The notes: generated from the letters alone by a model not told the origin. A DNA stretch of 64,000 bases from JAKAWQ01 sp963745975 (GCA_963745975.1 CAVUZJ010000014.1:1-64000); one strand, 5' to 3'; positions 17,969-27,493 are shown, counted from the first letter of the stretch. A program made the numbers and translations.

Positions 17969-18954
17969 GTGTAGAAACCGAGGCGAGGCCACGCATTCGC
18001 GCCCGCCGCGCCGGCCTCCGCGGCGATGCCGTCCGGTTCGCGATCTTCGCCGCCCTGCTCCTCGCCGCTCCGCTCTGGCTGCCGCTCGTCGGCAGCTACA
18101 CCGATCTCGGCACGCGCGTGCTGATCTACGCGCTCGCCGCGATGGGCCTCAACATCCTGCTCGGCTTCACCGGCGGGCTCTCCTTCGGCCATGCCGCCTA
18201 TTTCGGCCTCGGCGCGTACGGGACCGGGCTGATGCTGCGCTATGTCGGGCCGAACATGTGGCTCGCGGTCGCGGCCGGCGTGCTGCTGGGCGGCGTCGCC
18301 GCGAGCCTGCTCGGGCCACTGGTGATGAAGAAGCGCGGCATCTATTTCGCGATGATCACGATCGCCTTCGGCCAGATGTTCTATTTCATCGCCGTGCGGT
18401 GGAACAATTTCACCGGCGGCGAGGATGGGTTGACCGGCTTCCAACGCGAGCCGCTCGCCTTCCCCGGCGGCGCCATCCACCTGACCAGCGTGCCGTTCTA
18501 CTATTTCGTGCTGTTCTTCTTCGCCATCGGCGCCTTCGTTCTCTGGTGGGTGCTGAACTCGCCCCTGGGCCACGCGATGGTGGGCGCGCGGGAGAATGCG
18601 CGGCGGCTCGAGTTCCTCGGCGTGCGCGTCGAGTTGCTGACCTGGATCGCCTTCGCGATCTCCGGCTTCGTCACCGCGCTCGCGGGCAGCATGAGCGCGC
18701 TCCTCAACAATTTCACCTCGCCGCTCGACCTCTACTGGGAGCTCTCGGGCTACTTCGTGATCATCTGCGTGCTCGGCGGCATGCGGAACTTCTGGGGCCC
18801 GTTCGTCGGCGCCGCGATCTACGTCTTCATGCAGGACTATGCGAGCAGCCTGACCAAGAACTGGCTCTCGGTGATCGGGCTGATGTTCATCCTCGTCGTG
18901 CTCTTCTTCCCCCGCGGGCTGCTCGGCGTGCTGGCGCGGCGGAGAAGCGGGTGA
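17965..18954 (+). CDS. HAAT ABC transporter permease, LivM type
   Basis: A 329-aa membrane protein. After a short basic N terminus it has the LivM hallmark YALAAMGLNILLGFTGGLSF followed by GHAAYFGLGAY. The cytoplasmic loop is LGHAMVGARENARRLEFLG (EAA loop), and the C terminus is LFFPRGLLGVLARRRSG. It starts at GTG inside the stop of the LivH-type gene and ends within the start of the ATPase gene, so translation of the set is coupled. Confidence 0.88.
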   Translation: MSVETEARPRIRARRAGLRGDAVRFAIFAALLLAAPLWLPLVGSYTDLGTRVLIYALAAMGLNILLGFTGGLSFGHAAYFGLGAYGTGLMLRYVGPNMWLAVAAGVLLGGVAASLLGPLVMKKRGIYFAMITIAFGQMFYFIAVRWNNFTGGEDGLTGFQREPLAFPGGAIHLTSVPFYYFVLFFFAIGAFVLWWVLNSPLGHAMVGARENARRLEFLGVRVELLTWIAFAISGFVTALAGSMSALLNNFTSPLDLYWELSGYFVIICVLGGMRNFWGPFVGAAIYVFMQDYASSLTKNWLSVIGLMFILVVLFFPRGLLGVLARRRSG

Positions 18955-19706
18955 GCCTCTTGGAGCTCAACGGCGTGTCGCGCCGGTTCGGCGCGCTGCA
19001 GGCGCTCACCGAAATCGACCTCGCGGTCGAGCAGGGCGAGCTCCGCGCCGTGATCGGGCCGAACGGCGCGGGGAAGACAACGCTCTTCAACCTGGTCAGC
19101 GGATTCTTCCCGCCGAGCACGGGGCGGATCCTCTTCGACGGGCGGGAGATCACCGGCCTCCGCCCGGCGCGGCTCGTCGCGCGCGGCATCATCCGCACCT
19201 TCCAGATCACCGAGATCTTCCCCGACCTCACCGTGTACGAAAATCTGCGCGTCGCGGTCGAGGCGGCGATGGGACTCACCTTCCGCCCGTTCCTCGGCGC
19301 CGCGGGCAGGCGCGAGGTGGCGCGCCGCGTCGAAGAGCTGCTCGCCGCCGTGCACCTCGAGGAGAAGGCCGACCGCGTCGCAAGCGAGCTCGCGCACGGC
19401 GATCAGCGCATCGTCGAGATGGGCATCACCCTCTCGCGCGAACCGCGGCTGCTGCTGCTCGACGAGCCGACCGCGGGAATGGGCGAGGAGGAGACGGAGC
19501 ACATGGTGGGGATCATCCGCCGGCTCAACCGCGAGCGCGGCATCACCATGCTGTTCATCGAACACGACATGGACATCATCTTCGGCGTCGCCGACCGCAT
19601 CACCGTGCTCGACAACGGGACCATGCTCGCCGAGGGCACGGCCGAGCAGATCGCGGCCAATGAGGCGGTACAGGCCGCCTATCTGGGCTCCGGCGCTCAC
19701 CGATGA
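18951..19706 (+). CDS. HAAT ABC transporter ATP-binding protein, LivG type
   Basis: A 251-aa ABC ATPase. Walker A is GPNGAGKTT, Walker B is LLLLDEPTAGM, the switch His is in FIEHDMDIIFGVADR, and the signature region is the LivG-typical LAHGDQRIVEMG. The GIIRTFQITEIFPDLTVYEN segment is the Q-loop region of the LivG family. The GTG start overlaps the previous stop. It pairs with the LivF-type subunit to drive import. Confidence 0.88.
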   Translation: MSLLELNGVSRRFGALQALTEIDLAVEQGELRAVIGPNGAGKTTLFNLVSGFFPPSTGRILFDGREITGLRPARLVARGIIRTFQITEIFPDLTVYENLRVAVEAAMGLTFRPFLGAAGRREVARRVEELLAAVHLEEKADRVASELAHGDQRIVEMGITLSREPRLLLLDEPTAGMGEEETEHMVGIIRRLNRERGITMLFIEHDMDIIFGVADRITVLDNGTMLAEGTAEQIAANEAVQAAYLGSGAHR

Positions 19707-20419
19707 GCCGCCTGCTCGAGGCGGAGGGCTTGCAGGCCTATTACGGCAAGAGCCACATCCTCCACGGCGTCTCGCTCGGCGTGGACGAGGGCGAGGTGGT
19801 GACGCTGCTCGGGCGGAACGGCGCGGGCAAGACGACGACGCTCCGCGCGATCATGGGCCTCACCCCGCCGCGCGAGGGGCGCGTCCGCATCGGCGGCCGG
19901 GACGTGACGGGCTGGCCCACCCATCGGATCGCCCAAAGCGGCGTCGGCTACGTGCCCGAGGGACGGCACATGTTCCGCCACCTCACGGTGGAGGAGAACC
20001 TGCGCGTGCCGCCGCCCACGCCCGGACAATGGTCGGCGGCCACCGTCTTCGCGCTCTTCCCCCGGCTTGGCGAACGGCGCACCAGCAAGGCCGGACGGCT
20101 CTCGGGCGGCGAACAGGAGATGCTCGCGATCGCGCGCGCGCTCCTGCTCAACCCGCGCCTCCTCCTCCTCGACGAGCCCTCCCAGGGCCTCGCCCCCGTC
20201 ATCGTCGAGGAGGTGATGCACGCGATGCAGAGAATGCGCGGCGAAGGCACGGCCATCCTGCTCGTCGAGCAGAACGCGATCCTCGCACTCGCCTTCGCCG
20301 ATCGCGCCTATGTGCTGAGCGACGGAGCGATCATCCACGAGGGCCCGGCCGCCGCACTCGCGGCGGACACCGAGAAAGTGAAGGCGCTCGCCGGCGCACG
20401 CGCGAGCCGCGCCGCTTAG
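19703..20419 (+). CDS. HAAT ABC transporter ATP-binding protein, LivF type
   Basis: A 238-aa ABC ATPase. Walker A GRNGAGKTTT, signature LSGGEQEMLAIARAL, Walker B LLLLDEPSQGLAP, and the LivF-typical GVGYVPEGRHMFRHLTVEEN. The start overlaps the LivG-type stop (ATGA). It is the last gene of the operon; a hairpin starts within its stop codon. Confidence 0.88.
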   Translation: MSRLLEAEGLQAYYGKSHILHGVSLGVDEGEVVTLLGRNGAGKTTTLRAIMGLTPPREGRVRIGGRDVTGWPTHRIAQSGVGYVPEGRHMFRHLTVEENLRVPPPTPGQWSAATVFALFPRLGERRTSKAGRLSGGEQEMLAIARALLLNPRLLLLDEPSQGLAPVIVEEVMHAMQRMRGEGTAILLVEQNAILALAFADRAYVLSDGAIIHEGPAAALAADTEKVKALAGARASRAA

Positions 20420-20443
20420 GCCAGGGGGCAGAGCCCCTTGGCC
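20419..20443. terminator. Bidirectional hairpin between convergent genes
   Basis: GGCCAGGGGGC and its near-complement GCCCCTTGGCC flank an AGA loop. The hairpin fills the gap between the livF-type stop (TAG ending at 20419) and the ClC stop (TAA, minus strand, ending at 20444). It belongs to the GGGGCTCTGCCCC palindrome family also seen at 36036 and 60611. Confidence 0.6.
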
Positions 20444-21847
20444 TTAGCCCTTGCGGGCGGGGGGCTCCGGCTCGGCCACGGCGGTGAAGAACTGCCGCGC
20501 CATCGCCTCGTAGACGGGCACCGGGCAGACGAGCTTGGAGCTGATGCTGCCGAGCGCGGCGGCGAGCCCGACGGCGACCGTCATCGCCGGATCGTTGGTC
20601 ATCTCGACGACGATGACCGCGGCGGTGAGCGGGGACTGGACGACGCCCGCGAAGTAGCCGGCCATGCCGATCATCGCGACGGCGTCCACCGGCAGGTTGG
20701 GGAGGAGGTGGAGGAGGAGGACCAGGCGGGAGAGCATGGCGCCGACGCCCGCGCCGACCGCGAGGGAGGGCGCGAAGATGCCGCCCGGGATGCCGCTCAG
20801 GTAGGAGACGAGGGTGGCGGCCCATTTGAGCGGGGCGAAGGCGAGCGGCAGGAGCGTGGTGCCATGCACGGCGGCGCGCGCGGCGGCGTAGCTCGAATCG
20901 AACACGAGCCCACCGGAGAGCCAGCCGAGCCCGGCGAGCACGAGGCCGCAGCCCGCGGCGAAGGGAACCGGGCGGTCGCGGGCGAGGGTGCCGAGCCAGC
21001 GCGGGAGGACGCGGAGCGGGCTGACCAGGATCTGCGAGAAGAGGCCGCCGGCTAGGCCCCCCACCACGCCGCAGACTGGAATGACGAGCCATCCCACCCC
21101 GAAAGGGAGGTGCGCCTGCGAGGAACCGAAGTAGAAATCCGCGCCAAACACGGCGTAAAGGGCGAGGCCGCTCAGCATCGCCGCGATCAGCACGGAGCGG
21201 CCGGTCACCGAATCGTAGTGGTGCGCCATCTCCTCGATCGCGAACACCGCGCCGGCGAGCGGCGCGTTGAAGGCACTCGAGATGCCGGCAGCGCCGCCGG
21301 CGACGATCAGCAACTTCTGCAGCCCGATCGTGCGCGGCAGCCCGATCCGGCCGATATTGTTCATCACCGAGCAGCCGATCTGCACGATCGGCCCTTCCTT
21401 GCCGATCGAGGCGCCGCAGAGGAAGCCCGCGAGAGTGAGCGAGAGCTTGCCGATCGCGATGCGCCAGGAGAGCAGGCGGTCCACCTGGCGGGGATTGGGC
21501 ATGCGCAGCCCGGCCATCGCCTGGGGAATGCCGCTTCCCTGGGCGCCGGGGAAGACGGTGCGGGTGACGAAGACGATGGTCCCGAGCCCGACCGGGCAGA
21601 GGACGAAGGGCAGCCAGGGCCGCGCCGCCTCCGCCCTCTGGAAGGTGGCGATCGCCCAGTTGATGCCGAGGCTGAAGACGGCCGCGATCAGCCCGACCAG
21701 CAGCGCCGCCACGCCGAACATCACGATATGCTGCCGATGCATCGGCAGCATCAGGTGTATCAGCCGGTACGAAGCGGGGTGCGGAAAGGGGGTGGTCGGC
21801 TTCGCACGGGCCCTTCGCTCGGGGGCCTCATCTTCCGTATCAGCCAT
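20444..21847 (-). CDS. ClC-family chloride channel/exchanger
   Basis: A 467-aa membrane protein with the three anion-selectivity motifs in order: GAQGSGIPQAM, GKEGPIVQIG (with the external gating Glu) and GIPGGIFAPSLAVGAGVG. About ten or more hydrophobic segments are visible, with no C-terminal CBS domains. The start at 21847 was chosen because GGGGGAG lies about 12 nt upstream; ATG 21868 would add seven residues. Bacterial ClCs of this type exchange Cl- for H+, for example in acid resistance. Confidence 0.85.
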   Translation of the reverse strand: MADTEDEAPERRARAKPTTPFPHPASYRLIHLMLPMHRQHIVMFGVAALLVGLIAAVFSLGINWAIATFQRAEAARPWLPFVLCPVGLGTIVFVTRTVFPGAQGSGIPQAMAGLRMPNPRQVDRLLSWRIAIGKLSLTLAGFLCGASIGKEGPIVQIGCSVMNNIGRIGLPRTIGLQKLLIVAGGAAGISSAFNAPLAGAVFAIEEMAHHYDSVTGRSVLIAAMLSGLALYAVFGADFYFGSSQAHLPFGVGWLVIPVCGVVGGLAGGLFSQILVSPLRVLPRWLGTLARDRPVPFAAGCGLVLAGLGWLSGGLVFDSSYAAARAAVHGTTLLPLAFAPLKWAATLVSYLSGIPGGIFAPSLAVGAGVGAMLSRLVLLLHLLPNLPVDAVAMIGMAGYFAGVVQSPLTAAVIVVEMTNDPAMTVAVGLAAALGSISSKLVCPVPVYEAMARQFFTAVAEPEPPARKG

Positions 21848-22249
21848 GCGAAGCGGAGACTCCCCCATGCGAGCGCGTGCTTCGGCCTTTCTCGCCCTTT
21901 TGATCGCCCCGCGCAACCAGGCGCGGCGGCGGCGTCCGGCCGGAATCCGACCGGAATCCGACCGGAATCCAGCCGGAGTCCCGTGGGGGGCCTTGGCATG
22001 AAAGGGCGATGACGCGGATTTAATGAAGGTGGGGCGGTTGCGCCGGAACGCGCAATTCATCGGCTGGGGCTCGGAAATCGCGATGGCGCCGCGCGTGCGA
22101 GCGATTGACTTTGCGCGGCGATGACCCTACTCGGGAGCTGCGTGGCAGGGCGATCGCGGCTTTCCTGCCGGGGCATCGGACCGACGCGGTGACACGTGCC
22201 TGCTTCAGGGCCTCGGCCTTGCGCACGCGATGACCTCCGGGGAGAGAGC
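21848..22249. other. Divergent intergenic region between ClC and YajR-like genes
   Basis: About 400 bp with no supported gene. It must hold the promoters of both divergent genes, but no clear -35/-10 pair was seen. It contains the 11-bp tandem repeat listed separately. Confidence 0.4.
21940..21981. repeat. Short tandem repeat, 11-bp unit, nearly four copies
   Basis: The unit CCGGAATCCGA is repeated at 21940, 21951 and 21962 (the last two bases of the third copy changed) with a degenerate fourth copy to 21981. It lies 93 bp upstream of the ClC start. It may simply be slippage-prone DNA or a multiple binding site. Confidence 0.7.
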
Positions 22250-23617
22250 ATGAACCAGAGCGAACGCCGCGCGACCGTGTCTCTCGCCGCGGTCTTCGCC
22301 ATGCGGCTTCTCGGCCTCTTCATGATCTATCCGGTGTTTGCCGCCTATGCGCACGGGCTCAAGGGCGCGACGGCGGAGACGATAGGGCTGGCGCTCGGCG
22401 CGTACGGGCTGACGCAGGGCCTGCTGCAGATCCCCTTCGGGCTGCTCTCCGACCGTGTCGGGCGCAAGCTCATGATCCTGATCGGCCTGCTGTTCTTCGC
22501 CGCCGGCAGCGTGATTGCCGCGCGCGCCGGCAGCGTCGAGGGCGTGCTGATCGGGCGGGTCGTGCAGGGTGCGGGGGCGGTGGGCTCGGTGATCCTGGCG
22601 CTCATCGCCGATCTCACGCGCGAGGAGGTGCGCACGCGCGCGATGGCGGTGGTGGGGGCGACGATCGGGTTTTCCTTCGCGCTGGCCATCGTCGTCGGGC
22701 CGCTGCTTGCCGCGGCGATCGGCCTGTCCGGCATCTTCTGGCTCACCGGCGGGTTCGCGCTCTGCGGCATCGCCATCACCTACGGCGCGGTTCCGGCGCA
22801 GGCGCGCGTCCGCCGCCATCGCGACGCCGAGGCGGTGCCGGCGATGTTCGCGCGCGTGCTGCGCAACGGCGAGCTGCTGCGGCTCGATTTCGCGATCTTC
22901 GTGCTCCACGCGATCCTGACGGCGAGCTTCCTCGCCGTGCCGCTGCTGCTCGCGCGCAGCTTCCATCTCGGGGAAGCTGGCGCGTGGATGATCTATCTGC
23001 CGGTGCTGGCGATCTCGGTCGCGCTCATGGTGCCGGCGGTGATCGTCGCGGAGACGCGAGGCAGGATGAAGGAAGTTTTCATCGGCGCGATCCTGGTGCT
23101 GGCGGCGAGCGTGGCGCTGCTCGCCTGGGCGGGGGGAAGTGCAATCGCGGCGTTCGTGGCGCTGGTGGCTTTCTTCGCCGCCTTCAACACGATGGAGGCG
23201 ATGCTCCCTTCGCTCGTCACCAAGATCGCCCCGGTGGATGCGAAGGGAACGGCGACGGGGATCTATTCGAGCTCGCAGTTCCTGGGCATTTTCGTGGGCG
23301 GGTCGGTGGGCGGGCTCGCCTTCGCCGCGGGCGGTGCGCGCGGGGTGTTCCTGCTCGCCTTGGTGCTCGCGCTGATCTGGCTGGCGGTTGCGGCCTCGAT
23401 GCGCCGGCCGGTCCGCTCCGCCAACCGGATGGTGCATCTCGGCGCGATCGATGCGCGGGAGGCGGCGGCGCTGGCGGCGCGGCTGGCGGGGCTGCCGGGC
23501 GTGCTCGAGGCGTCGGTCGCGGCCGAGGAGGGCACCGCCTATCTGAAGATCGATCGCGAGCGCTTCGAGGCGGCTTCGCTCGAGGAGATCATCGGCGCCC
23601 AAGGGAAAATGGCGTAG
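22250..23617 (+). CDS. MFS transporter, YajR-like with C-terminal ferredoxin-like (YAM) domain
   Basis: A 455-aa protein. Twelve hydrophobic segments carry the MFS motif A (GLLSDRVGRKLMIL) after helix 2 and RVVQGAGAVGSVILAL in helix 4-5. After the last helix a soluble domain of about 65 residues (MVHLGAIDAREAAALAARLA ... GTAYLKIDRE) matches the YAM domain that distinguishes E. coli YajR. The ATG has a GGGGAGAGAGC ribosome binding site. It is a proton-driven exporter; substrate unknown. Confidence 0.82.
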   Translation: MNQSERRATVSLAAVFAMRLLGLFMIYPVFAAYAHGLKGATAETIGLALGAYGLTQGLLQIPFGLLSDRVGRKLMILIGLLFFAAGSVIAARAGSVEGVLIGRVVQGAGAVGSVILALIADLTREEVRTRAMAVVGATIGFSFALAIVVGPLLAAAIGLSGIFWLTGGFALCGIAITYGAVPAQARVRRHRDAEAVPAMFARVLRNGELLRLDFAIFVLHAILTASFLAVPLLLARSFHLGEAGAWMIYLPVLAISVALMVPAVIVAETRGRMKEVFIGAILVLAASVALLAWAGGSAIAAFVALVAFFAAFNTMEAMLPSLVTKIAPVDAKGTATGIYSSSQFLGIFVGGSVGGLAFAAGGARGVFLLALVLALIWLAVAASMRRPVRSANRMVHLGAIDAREAAALAARLAGLPGVLEASVAAEEGTAYLKIDRERFEAASLEEIIGAQGKMA

Positions 23618-23658
23618 GGAAGATGGCCTGACGCCGTTCTCGGCCGCGCGGCCGCGGT

Positions 23659-24690
23659 TCAGGCGGCGAGGCGCACCGGCGGGGCCATGAATTCCGGCCC
23701 GACCGGATCGCGCACCTCATCGGCGACGATGCGGTCGATCTCGGCCAGCGCATCGGGGCCGAGGTGCCATCCGCCGATCGCGGAGACCGGCTCGAGCTGG
23801 CGCGGATGGCGCGCGCCCCAGAGCGCGATGCTGAGCGGCTGGCGATCGAGCACCCAGCGCACCGCGAGCTCGAGGACGTGCTTGCCGAAGTTCTCGCGGG
23901 CGAAGGCATCGAGCCGCTCCACCGCGCGAAGATAGTGCGCGAGGCGCGGGGGCTGGAACTTGGGATCGGTGCGGCGGAGATCGTCGCCCTCGAACTTCGT
24001 TTCGGCGGTGATGCGGCCGGCGAGCAGGCCGCGGCAGAGCGCGCCGTAGGCGAGGGTCGCGATGCGGTGCTCGCGGCAATAGGGAAGGACGTCCTTCTCG
24101 GCCTCGCGCTCGAATAGGTTGTAGGGCGGCTGCGCGGTATGGAGGGGGGCGGCGGCGCAGAAGGCGTCCATCTGCGCGGGGCTGAAATTGCTGACGCCGA
24201 TCGCGCGGATCTTGCCGGCGCGGTGCAGCTCGGCGAGCGCGCCGGCGGTTTCCTCGATCGGGGTTTGCGGATCCGGCCAATGCACCTGGTAGATGTCGAT
24301 CACGTCGGTGCGGAGACGGCGGAGCGAATCCTCGATCTCGTTGCGGATGCGCGCCCGGGTGGCGTTGCGGAACGGCTGGCCGTCGCGCCAGTCGAGACCG
24401 ACCTTGGTGGCGATGACGATTTTCTCGCGCCCGCCGTGTTCGGCGAGCGCCTGGCCGACGACCTCCTCGGCATGGCCGAAGCCGTAAGCGGGGGCGGTGT
24501 CGATCGTATTGATGCCGAGATCGAGGGCCTCGTGGATGGTGCGGATGGACTCCCGATCGTCGCTGCCGCCCCACATCCAGCCGCCGATCGCCCAGGTTCC
24601 GAGCGCGATGCGGGATGGCGCGAGAGAGGTTCCGGGAACGACGATTGTTTCGAGGGAAGAACCTGGCGTTTCGAGAGAAGAACTTGGCAT
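23659..24690 (-). CDS. Aldo/keto reductase
   Basis: A 343-aa NADP-dependent AKR barrel. LGINTIDTAPAYGFGHAEEV contains the catalytic Asp and Tyr, KIVIATKVGL the Lys, and IYQVHWPDP the His. IRAIGVSNFSPAQMDAF is the AKR signature. The N terminus has a small repeated element (SSLETPGSSLE). It follows the dehydrogenase gene at 24702 by 11 bp on the same strand, so they are probably cotranscribed. Confidence 0.88.
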   Translation of the reverse strand: MPSSSLETPGSSLETIVVPGTSLAPSRIALGTWAIGGWMWGGSDDRESIRTIHEALDLGINTIDTAPAYGFGHAEEVVGQALAEHGGREKIVIATKVGLDWRDGQPFRNATRARIRNEIEDSLRRLRTDVIDIYQVHWPDPQTPIEETAGALAELHRAGKIRAIGVSNFSPAQMDAFCAAAPLHTAQPPYNLFEREAEKDVLPYCREHRIATLAYGALCRGLLAGRITAETKFEGDDLRRTDPKFQPPRLAHYLRAVERLDAFARENFGKHVLELAVRWVLDRQPLSIALWGARHPRQLEPVSAIGGWHLGPDALAEIDRIVADEVRDPVGPEFMAPPVRLAA

Positions 24691-24701
24691 CGCGCGATCC
24701 T

Positions 24702-25601
24702 CTATTCGGGGAACCCCGCTTCGGCGGAGGCGAGCTTGCCGAGGGCCGACCAGTCGAGCTCGCCCCACTCGCGCGCCTCGGCCGCGACCAGCCGATCGCG
24801 GACGATCGCGGCAACCGGCATCGGCACCCGGGCGAGCTCGGCCTCCGCAAGCGCGAGGCGGAGATCCTTGGCCGCGAGCGGCACCGCGAGGCCGGCGGGG
24901 CTGAATTGTCCGTGCACGATCTTGCCGCCGTAGTTCTTGTGCACCTTGCCGTCGAAGAGAGTGCTCGTGAGCACCTCGTAGCTCGTCTCCGGGTCGATGC
25001 CGCACTTGTGCAGCAGGGCGAAGACCTCGCCCATGCTCTGGAGGGTCGCCGCGGTCAGCACGTTCCCCGCGAGCTTCATCACGTTGGCGAGCCCGGGATC
25101 TTCGCCGATGACGAAGAGCTGCCGGCCCAGCTTCTCGACCACCGGGCGAATGCGCGCGATATCGGCGGATGCGCCGCCGGCGAGCAGATAAAGGCCGCGC
25201 TGGCGCGCGAAGTCCGGGTTGCCGAGAACGGGAAGCGCGACATAGCCCTGGCCCTGCTCGCGGTGCTGCGCGGCGATATCGCGGGACAATCCGGCGCTGA
25301 TGGTGCTGGTCGAGACATGCACCGCGCCGGCGCGCAAAAGCGGGATCAGCGCGTCGGCGACGGAGGCGACGGCGGCATCGTCGGGGAGCGATGTCAGCAC
25401 GATCTCGCATTCGCCGATGGCGGCAAGCCCGGTCGCGGCGATCGCCCCCATCTCGGCCAGCGGCGGGATGAGATCGCGCTTGCGGTCGAACACGGTGACG
25501 GAACGTCCGTCCGCGAGGAGATTCTCCGCGAACGCCCGGCCCATGTGGCCGAGGCCGACCACGCCGACGCGCGGCCCCTCCGTGTCGGGATGGGAACTCA
25601 T
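24702..25601 (-). CDS. NAD(P)-dependent beta-hydroxyacid dehydrogenase (3-hydroxyisobutyrate dehydrogenase family)
   Basis: A 299-aa enzyme. The N-terminal Rossmann fold is VGVVGLGHMGRAFAENLLAD. The substrate loop is HVSTSTISAGLSRDIAAQH (DVSTSTIS-type) and the catalytic Lys region is GLANVMKLAGNVLTAATLQS with the family KLxxN pattern. The C-terminal helical domain is complete. Members reduce tartronate semialdehyde, succinic semialdehyde or related compounds; the substrate is not set by the sequence. It heads a two-gene unit with the aldo/keto reductase. Confidence 0.85.
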   Translation of the reverse strand: MSSHPDTEGPRVGVVGLGHMGRAFAENLLADGRSVTVFDRKRDLIPPLAEMGAIAATGLAAIGECEIVLTSLPDDAAVASVADALIPLLRAGAVHVSTSTISAGLSRDIAAQHREQGQGYVALPVLGNPDFARQRGLYLLAGGASADIARIRPVVEKLGRQLFVIGEDPGLANVMKLAGNVLTAATLQSMGEVFALLHKCGIDPETSYEVLTSTLFDGKVHKNYGGKIVHGQFSPAGLAVPLAAKDLRLALAEAELARVPMPVAAIVRDRLVAAEAREWGELDWSALGKLASAEAGFPE

Positions 25602-25713
25602 CGATCGCGGCTCCTCGCGGCTCGATGGACCATCTCGGCGCATCGCGACCGAGATCAAGGGTGCGCCGGCGCGGGATCGGCAGGGCGGGCCAGGCGCCCG
25701 CGCCGGAGGCGGC

Positions 25714-26061
25714 TCAGGCGCCGTGAGCGGTCTTGGAGTCGGAGGGGGCCTCGGCACGCTCCTGCATGCCGTAATCGCGCAGGACCGCGGCGACGCGCAG
25801 GCGATAGTCGGCGAAGATCCGCGACCGGCCAGCGGCCTGCGCCGCGCGATGCTCGGGGAGCGCCCGCCAGGCGGCGACCGCGCTTTCGTCGCGCCAGAAC
25901 GAAAGGGAGAGGATTTTGCCGGGCTGGCTCAGGCTTTCGAAGCGCTCGATGGAGAGGAAGCCGTCGATCGCCTCGAGCCGGGGCCGGAGGCGCGCCGCGA
26001 GGTCGAGATAGGCGTCCCGTCTTCCCTCACGGGGCAGGACCTCGAAGATGACGGTGATCAT
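25714..26061 (-). CDS. Antibiotic-biosynthesis-monooxygenase (ABM) domain protein
   Basis: A 115-aa dimeric alpha/beta-barrel protein: ITVIFEVLPREGRRDAYLDL, then DGFLSIERFESLSQPGKILS and LSFWRDESAVAAWR, the standard ABM pattern. Related proteins are small cofactor-independent oxygenases or haem-degrading enzymes; no decisive catalytic residue is visible. The start overlaps the NIPSNAP gene stop (ATGA), so the two are an operon. Confidence 0.8.
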   Translation of the reverse strand: MITVIFEVLPREGRRDAYLDLAARLRPRLEAIDGFLSIERFESLSQPGKILSLSFWRDESAVAAWRALPEHRAAQAAGRSRIFADYRLRVAAVLRDYGMQERAEAPSDSKTAHGA

Positions 26062-26372
26062 GGCGCGGGGAGGATCGGCGTGAGGAAGCTGCGCTCCTCG
26101 CTCAGGATGAAGCGCTCCTTGTACGCGATGGCGAGATTGGCCGCGCCCTCGGGGTCCGATTTGAGGCGCGCACGATAGGCCTCGTACGCGGCGAGGCTCG
26201 GGAAGGAGATGAGGGCGAGGGCTATGTTGTTGGTGCCCTCGTGGGGAAGGAAATAGCCGATCAGGTCGCCGCCGCAGGCCGGGATGATCGTCAGCCATTT
26301 GCGGGCGTAGGCCTCGAAGGCGTCGCGCTTGTAGGGATCGATCACGTAGCGGATGCAGCAGGTGACGCTCAT
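26058..26372 (-). CDS. NIPSNAP family protein
   Basis: A 104-aa protein with the ferredoxin-like NIPSNAP fold: CCIRYVIDPYKRDAFEAYAR, KWLTIIPACGGDLIGYFLPH and FPSLAAYEAYRARLKSDPEG. Its function in bacteria is unknown. It is coupled to the ABM gene, which shares the same dimeric alpha/beta-barrel fold superfamily, suggesting a shared or heteromeric role. Confidence 0.8.
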   Translation of the reverse strand: MSVTCCIRYVIDPYKRDAFEAYARKWLTIIPACGGDLIGYFLPHEGTNNIALALISFPSLAAYEAYRARLKSDPEGAANLAIAYKERFILSEERSFLTPILPAP

Positions 26373-26502
26373 GGGGGGCTCCGGGCGGGTTGGGCGTGGG
26401 TGGGAGATTAGCCGGCGGGCGCGCGGCGATGCTTCGGTTTTGGCCGAACCGTGGGCGCCGGGCGTGTAGCATCGCCGGCTCCGGTTTTGTGGGGCGGCGC
26501 GG

Positions 26503-27396
26503 ATGATCGGGATCGATTGGGGAACCAGCAGCTTCCGCGCGTTTCGCATCGACGCGGCGGGCGTGGTGAGGGAACGGCGCGCGGCGCCGCGCGGGATCCT
26601 CGCCGTGGAGGGCGGCCGGTTCGAGGAAGAGCTCCGGCGCCAGGTCGGCGACTGGATCGAGGCGGGCGAGCGGCGTGTGCTGATGTCGGGAATGATCGGC
26701 AGCCGGCAGGGCTGGCAGGAGGTGCCCTATGTGCCGTGCCCGGCGGGCCTGGGCGAGATCGCGGGCGGGTTGGCGAGGATTGCCTGCGCGGGCGTCGAGG
26801 TGCGCGTGGTGCCGGGGCTCGCGTGCGAAGACGCGGCGGGCACGCCGGAGGTGATGCGCGGGGAGGAGACGCAGCTCCTGGGCGTGGCGGCGGAGATCGG
26901 GGGGACGGCGCTCGCCTGCCTGCCCGGCAGCCACAGCAAGTGGGCGCAGATCGAGGACGGGCGGATCCTGCGCTTCGAGACCTATTTCACCGGCGAGGCG
27001 TTCGCGGCACTGCGTGGGCATACGATCCTCGGGCGGCTGATGCGCGATGCGCCCAGCGATCCGGCTTCGTTCGATCGCGGCGTTGCGCGTGCCGGCGAGG
27101 AGGGGCACCTGCTGCATCATCTGTTCGGGGTGCGCACGCTCGGGCTCAACGGGCGGCTCGGCGAGGGGGCGGCCGCCTCCTATCTCTCGGGGCTGCTCAT
27201 CGGGCACGAGGTGCGGGCGGCACTGCCGGCGGGCGGGGCCCCAAGGGAGGCGGACGTGGAGCTGATCGGCGCCGCGGCGCTTTGCGCGCTCTATACGCGG
27301 GCGATCGGAGCCGCTGGGGCGCGGGCGAACGTGCATGGCGAGGAGGCGGCGGAGCGCGGGCTGGCGCGGCTCGGGCGGGTGGCGGGCTGGGGCTGA
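26503..27396 (+). CDS. dgoK: 2-dehydro-3-deoxygalactonokinase
   Basis: A 297-aa kinase of the DgoK family: IGIDWGTSSFRAFRID is the phosphate-1 motif, VLMSGMIGSRQGWQEVPYVP is diagnostic, and LPGSHSKWAQIEDGRI carries the conserved GSHSKW. ATP-dependent phosphorylation of 2-keto-3-deoxygalactonate is a step of the De Ley-Doudoroff galactonate pathway. The partner aldolase (dgoA) and dehydratase are not adjacent, so the pathway is completed elsewhere or this copy is solitary. Confidence 0.88.
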   Translation: MIGIDWGTSSFRAFRIDAAGVVRERRAAPRGILAVEGGRFEEELRRQVGDWIEAGERRVLMSGMIGSRQGWQEVPYVPCPAGLGEIAGGLARIACAGVEVRVVPGLACEDAAGTPEVMRGEETQLLGVAAEIGGTALACLPGSHSKWAQIEDGRILRFETYFTGEAFAALRGHTILGRLMRDAPSDPASFDRGVARAGEEGHLLHHLFGVRTLGLNGRLGEGAAASYLSGLLIGHEVRAALPAGGAPREADVELIGAAALCALYTRAIGAAGARANVHGEEAAERGLARLGRVAGWG

Positions 27397-27493
27397 GCTC
27401 GCGCGCCGGAAAGTGCTGGCGTCTTCGGGTCCGATCTGGTCACGTTACGGAGTGCCGACGGATTTCTCTCCCAGTCCGACAACGGAGGCCCTC

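Noticed and set aside
21940..21981. Possible CRISPR array
   Set aside because: The 11-bp units are directly adjacent with no spacers; it is an ordinary tandem repeat.
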